In this document: positions 19,801 through 22,755 of the stretch, piece after piece
Position numbering within the stretch: the stretch's first letter is position 1
Layout of the letters: each line of letters starts with the position of its first letter
IMG/VR virus record: IMGVR_UViG_3300030085_003369
Coordinates: 1,392 to 24,146 of that record
Length of the DNA stretch: 22,755 nucleotides
Origin: a virus
Strand: one strand, 5' to 3'
The notes under the pieces: model-generated
Told to the model about the DNA's origin: nothing
Database searches by the model: none
Seen by the model: the letters and a program-made list of their open reading frames with translations, nothing else
Made by a program: the position numbers and the translations under genes

Positions 19801-22325
19801 ATAGAAATGAGACTGTAACTCCATATATTGAAGATCAACAAGATGGTGTTTATCACATTTATGCTCTGAGGTCTAATATTGGTATCACTACAGAATTTAC
19901 AGATCTGAAGTATAGTCAAAATGTAACTGATTTATATCCCCAGTTAGATAGAGATAATGTTAATGATAGTCCTCAGTCTGCAAAATCATATGCATTAAGA
20001 TCTCCAATCGGAGAAGTTCATACAAGTAATCTTAAGGAAAGTATTACTAGAGATACTACGAATGAATTTATAACTAAGTTTACTAATGATTTAATTGTAG
20101 AAAATTCTTCTGTGGTAAGCACAGGAATTACTCAAATTGGATTTACAAGATCTCACAATTTTTCAGGTATTGTTCATGGAATTGTTGGAGGAACTCAAGG
20201 TACATATGCATCCGGAACATATCATAATATAAGAATTTTAGATGGCAATAATCCATCTACTTCCAATTGGAGAGGAGCGACTGCAACTATTACAGTCACC
20301 GGATCTTCTTTCAGCCATCCTGATGTTAAGATTACATCTCCCGGATCTGGATATATTGGCGGGGATACTTATTATCTCGATACTACCGTTATGGGTGATG
20401 TGGGCAATCTTACTGTAACTTTTGTACCTGCCTTAGTTGATGTTATAGATGCATCAAATGATTATGTTCAAGTAACAGGTATCTCCACAATATCTGATCA
20501 ATATTATCGAATTAATAGTGTTCCTTCAGCACATTCTATTCAGGTTCATAACCCATCGACAGTTACAAACATTATACCTGGACAAACAGTTATACATGCT
20601 GGTAGAGCAATTACAGTTACCAACTATAGTACAGGAACAGTAACATGTTCTTCTCCGCATGGATTAGTAAAGGGAAATAGATTTAGATTCCTTGATTCTA
20701 GTGATAATAATGTTGGTGATTTTATTGTTAGTGCAAAAACTTCTCCAACAGTGTTCACAATTGATATATCTAAAGGAGAACCAAGTGCTACACCCGCATA
20801 TGCACTTAAGCACTTCATGTCGGCAAACGATGAAGTTTCTGACTCCAGTCAAGAAAGTATTGCTGCAAGAGGAAACACTTTCTATGGAGGAGATTCTATA
20901 GAACTGCTGTCAGATCTCTCAGTATTCATGAGTAGTCCTAATGAGACTATTCCAGAAACAAAGGTCAAAGTAACAAATATCGGACAAAGTTCTGGTAATG
21001 GTAATCAAACTAACATCTTAAGAAGATTCTCAATTGGATCTTATATCCAAATTGATGATGAGATTATGAGAGTCTCAAGAACAGACCTCCTTAATAATAA
21101 TGAGATGGTTGTGATTCGTGGTGCTCTTGCAACAGAAATTCAAGAACATACTGCAGGTTCTTTAATTAAGAAGATTAATCCACTTCCAGTTGAATTCCGC
21201 AGACCTTCTATTATTCGTGCTTCTGGTCATACATTTGAATACCTTGGATATGGTCCTGGTAACTACTCTACGGGTCTTCCACAGGTTCAGGATAGAACTC
21301 TCACCGAAAGGGAAGAATTCCTCACACAGGCGCAGGAAAGAAGTGCTGGTATCGTTGTTTATACTGGTATGAACAACAAAGGTGACTTCTATATTGGTAA
21401 CACTAAGAAGTCATCTGCAACTGGTGAAGAAACATCATTTGACACACCAATTCCAACAATTACTGGTGAAGACGCTGCAAGATTGAGTGCAATCTTTGAT
21501 GAAGTTACTGTTAAGGAAAGAATTGTTGTTGAGGGTGGAGACTCTGGTCTGATTCTCTCACAGTTTGATGGTCCAGTAACCTTCAACAAAGAGATTAGAG
21601 TTAAAAATAATCTTAATGTTTCTGGAACCCTGAAAATTAAGAATGAAGCTGATAGTACATCATCAACAACTGGTTCTGTTCAAATTAACGGTGGTGTTGG
21701 TATTGCTAAGAGTGTGCATATTGGTGGAAACCTACATTTCCCTGACGATAAAAAGTTGTTGCTTGGCGATAATAATGAACTGCAACTAGTTCATGAAAGT
21801 AGTGGCAATAGTTTTATAGGTGATACTGGAACTGGAACTTTCGGAATAGTAAGTTCTGGAGTTGGAGTTTTTATACAGAAACATCCGGTAGGTGTTGCTG
21901 AAACATTAGCAAAATTCCTTAACGACGGAGCGGTAGAACTTTATTACAACAACGACAAAAAGTTTGAAACAATTTCATCAGGTTGTTCTATTACTGGAGA
22001 ACTTCGGGTAAGTGACGACATCACAGCATTCTATTCTTCTGATGAAAGACTGAAAGATAATGTAACTGCCATCGATGATCCTCTTGCGAAGGTTCTTTCT
22101 CTGGGTGGATATACATTTGACTGGAACGAGAATACTAATAAAGAAGGAACTGAAACTGGTGTAATTGCACAAGAAGTTGAGGCTCTGGGACTTCCAGGAT
22201 TGGTCACAACGAGAGATAATGGATACCTGGCAGTCAATTATGAAAAACTTGTTCCGCTTCTTATAGGGGCAGTTAAAGAACTCTCCGATAAGGTTGAAGC
22301 ACTAGAACAAAGGTTATCAAAATAA
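16827..22325 (+). CDS. Giant tail-fibre-like virion protein with C-terminal S74 chaperone domain
   Basis: A 1832-residue protein. The N-terminus (GRILYVSPADLDSTDSIDN, LARPFKTIQRALLESARF, TTILLMPGDHIVDN) matches the start of a pectate-lyase-like right-handed beta-helix. A second conserved part near residues 400-560 contains YIFNCSLRSVYGMNGMQADG and HFNCESGADASITNSNSNFG. Three related beta modules contain an NHNL/PHNM/PHGL signature at residues 329, 903 and 1277. Residues about 1595-1730 are shaft-like beta repeats, including the GDNNELQLVHESSG and GAVELYYNNDKKFETISSG motifs. The end is an S74 domain with cleavage site S1738-D1739-E-R1741-L-K1743, then GVIAQEVEALG, NYEKLVPLLIGAVKEL and a coiled coil; cleavage would release 94 residues. 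It is probably a trimeric fibre or baseplate appendage used in host contact. No T4 equivalent is clear. Confidence 0.75.
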   Translation: MPLNKLDNFIKNTEGRILYVSPADLDSTDSIDNTGNSLARPFKTIQRALLESARFSYVKGTSNDLTERTTILLMPGDHIVDNRPGFKIYKDGIVPRVAEPGFTTGTPNAPSGKPTAQSVLDLSLETSFDLSREDNILYKFNSTEGGVIVPRGTSIVGLDLRKTKIKPLYVPNPTASYEDTPPSAIFRITGACYFWQFSFFDGDENGLVYTDPTDFTDNNRSRPLFSHHKLTCFEYADGVNTVPIGDFDTELTDLDMYYAKLSNAYGTASGSPDRDIDDKFPTKPDGFAKQRPEWEIVGAFAADPITISTISAGSGGVPDNTVTVTTATNHNLTEGTPIKIRGVIPNDYNISAKVATVDPTDPRTFTYQLPTFRTNLETLSSVNSSGAEVVIETDTVTGASPYIFNCSLRSVYGMNGMQADGAKADGFRSMVVAQFTGVSLQKDDRAFVKYNKSGRDYQGIDYIKETGSDLAGGSASTNTDQVYHLDSKAIYRSGWEQTHIRVRNDAILQIVSVFAIGYNKHFNCESGADASITNSNSNFGQLSLISDGFKKDAFAKDNKAFITNIFTPKSIETTEEEIDWLNIDVATTINQGDNTKLYIAGFQSEDNVPPVLTQGYRVGAKVEDELFVRINTVETSARIVFVDGNLPSLTPNSFTQYSSFRELSVQSVTDTKLDFGQSPKLSTGEKVLLISNTGEYPENIVPHQVYYVIALDPDTLPNSHRIALASTKTDAENGNAIKIYGGSDLKIISRVTDKLPGEPGHPIQWNDSVNRWYIQTSNSTFYDALVAAGGASAFEAGETEPTFIRRRPDPRSLDEKVFKLRVVVPKELKNGKTPESGFIIQESSSTNVRENEDFDPANFAQNDAIRQQKITLNDYDFNRNPRFISTCTFDDTSSVATIITEVPHNMRVGEKVVIRNVSDFANTTGDFNKGYNGTFTIVGINTNNMEFTVQNNNVPGPGDNFVDKSSTNNVNTRTIDLPRYDRNDLTSNFYIYRNETVTPYIEDQQDGVYHIYALRSNIGITTEFTDLKYSQNVTDLYPQLDRDNVNDSPQSAKSYALRSPIGEVHTSNLKESITRDTTNEFITKFTNDLIVENSSVVSTGITQIGFTRSHNFSGIVHGIVGGTQGTYASGTYHNIRILDGNNPSTSNWRGATATITVTGSSFSHPDVKITSPGSGYIGGDTYYLDTTVMGDVGNLTVTFVPALVDVIDASNDYVQVTGISTISDQYYRINSVPSAHSIQVHNPSTVTNIIPGQTVIHAGRAITVTNYSTGTVTCSSPHGLVKGNRFRFLDSSDNNVGDFIVSAKTSPTVFTIDISKGEPSATPAYALKHFMSANDEVSDSSQESIAARGNTFYGGDSIELLSDLSVFMSSPNETIPETKVKVTNIGQSSGNGNQTNILRRFSIGSYIQIDDEIMRVSRTDLLNNNEMVVIRGALATEIQEHTAGSLIKKINPLPVEFRRPSIIRASGHTFEYLGYGPGNYSTGLPQVQDRTLTEREEFLTQAQERSAGIVVYTGMNNKGDFYIGNTKKSSATGEETSFDTPIPTITGEDAARLSAIFDEVTVKERIVVEGGDSGLILSQFDGPVTFNKEIRVKNNLNVSGTLKIKNEADSTSSTTGSVQINGGVGIAKSVHIGGNLHFPDDKKLLLGDNNELQLVHESSGNSFIGDTGTGTFGIVSSGVGVFIQKHPVGVAETLAKFLNDGAVELYYNNDKKFETISSGCSITGELRVSDDITAFYSSDERLKDNVTAIDDPLAKVLSLGGYTFDWNENTNKEGTETGVIAQEVEALGLPGLVTTRDNGYLAVNYEKLVPLLIGAVKELSDKVEALEQRLSK

Positions 22326-22328
22326 ATA
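22321..22328 (+). promoter_or_regulatory. Late promoter element AATAAATA before the last gene
   Basis: AATAAATA overlaps the TAA stop of the large fibre-like gene and lies 19 bases before the ATG at 22348, the same stop-embedded arrangement as at 4347, 10696 and 16786. Confidence 0.55.
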
Positions 22329-22347
22329 GTTAAAAGGTATAAGAGTC

Positions 22348-22755
22348 ATGATAGTTAGACCACTTGGACAAATTACATCTATTGATGCTGCGTCGATTGA
22401 TGCAGCATATCCTTCTGGTAATGGAGGAGGAATCTTGGGTACGAAAGAAATTCTCCGAGCAACTACGGTTAGAATTGACAACCAATCAGATACTCCTATT
22501 GTAGTGAGACTGCTCACAGTCGGTGCTCTTGATCCTGCTACTGGAGAAGCATACAGTCTTGGTCATCAAATTAATATAGAGACTTTTAATCATTATGACA
22601 TGATTATCAAACCCGCAGAAACAGCGTATGTTTCAAAACGTCCAACTGCTACGGTACTTGACGACCCAAATATTCCAACTTATGTGGAGATTCCCCCTGC
22701 ACCTGCAGAAACTATTCAGATAAGACTTGCTCCTGGTATTGCTCAAGGTGCTGCT
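22348..22755 (+). CDS. Virion-associated protein of unknown function (3' end outside window)
   Basis: 136 codons are open from ATG to the end of the window with no stop. The start is preceded by AAGAG (22341-22345) at short range. The N-terminus (MIVRPLGQITSIDAASIDAA) and the following strand-rich part (TTVRIDNQSDTPIVVRLLTV, HYDMIIKPAETAYVSKR) suggest a small beta-sandwich. I recall short proteins with such an opening next to fibre genes in cyanophages, without known function. Its place right after the S74 fibre-like gene suggests a structural or adhesin-accessory role; this is inference. Confidence 0.65.
   Translation, partial: MIVRPLGQITSIDAASIDAAYPSGNGGGILGTKEILRATTVRIDNQSDTPIVVRLLTVGALDPATGEAYSLGHQINIETFNHYDMIIKPAETAYVSKRPTATVLDDPNIPTYVEIPPAPAETIQIRLAPGIAQGAA

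Noticed and set aside
1-22755. CRISPR array, insertion sequence, integrase or attachment site
   Set aside because: I saw no regularly spaced direct repeats, transposase or integrase motifs. The tRNAs have no partial duplicate in the window that would suggest an att site.

Overview
The window looks like part of the genome of a T4-like cyanophage (a contractile-tailed phage of marine Synechococcus or Prochlorococcus). The evidence is an AT-rich sequence coding on almost every base, recognisable T4-type proteins (gp32, gp53, gp48, gp4, gp54, gp26, gp27 and a gp5-like OB protein), TAAATA-type late promoter elements at gene starts, and large fibre-like proteins with S74 chaperone domains that are typical of cyanomyoviruses. 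All assignments come from reading the translated sequence; no database search was run.

Layout. Bases 1-822 hold the 3' part of gene 32 (single-stranded DNA binding), closed by a strong intrinsic terminator at 830-853. A convergent minus-strand block (852-3328) encodes gp4 (head completion nuclease), a small conserved unknown, gp48 (tail tube cap) and gp53 (baseplate wedge). At 3329-3369 two facing CTAAATA elements form a compact divergent late promoter. The plus strand then runs through the tail and baseplate hub: gp54, gp26, a 59-residue ORF, two paralogous tape-measure-like proteins (the second with an intact M23 peptidase domain), gp27, a gp5-like OB protein, a 584-residue virion protein, a gp5-spike/VgrG-like beta-helix protein, a short S74 chaperone-domain protein and a LamG-like protein.

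At 15709-16459 a small island interrupts the structural genes. It has two consensus sigma70-type promoters (TTGACA-N17-TATAAT), two small genes (one a Phd/YefM-like antitoxin without a visible toxin) and three tRNA genes: Ile(UAU), a CAU-anticodon tRNA, and Leu(UAA). Structural genes resume with a 102-residue unknown, a 1832-residue fibre-like protein ending in an S74 domain, and a partial gene that leaves the window.

How it works together. The hub genes 54, 26, 27, the OB protein, the beta-helix spike and the tape-measure proteins should build the central hub, spike and tube of the tail. gp53 and gp48 complete the wedge and tube cap, and gp4 acts on heads. The most interesting signal is at the end of gene 26. 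A U UUU UUC slippery heptamer, with an SD-like GAGGGG upstream and a small hairpin downstream, lies six bases before the gene 26 stop. A -1 shift there would join gp26 to the 59-residue ORF, just ahead of the tape-measure genes, which is the layout of the lambda G/GT tail chaperone system. Other notable points are a gp5 split into separate OB and beta-helix genes with no lysozyme domain, loss of the gp32 zinc cysteines, and a 7-bp inverted repeat around the -10 box of the tRNA promoter next to the Phd-like gene.
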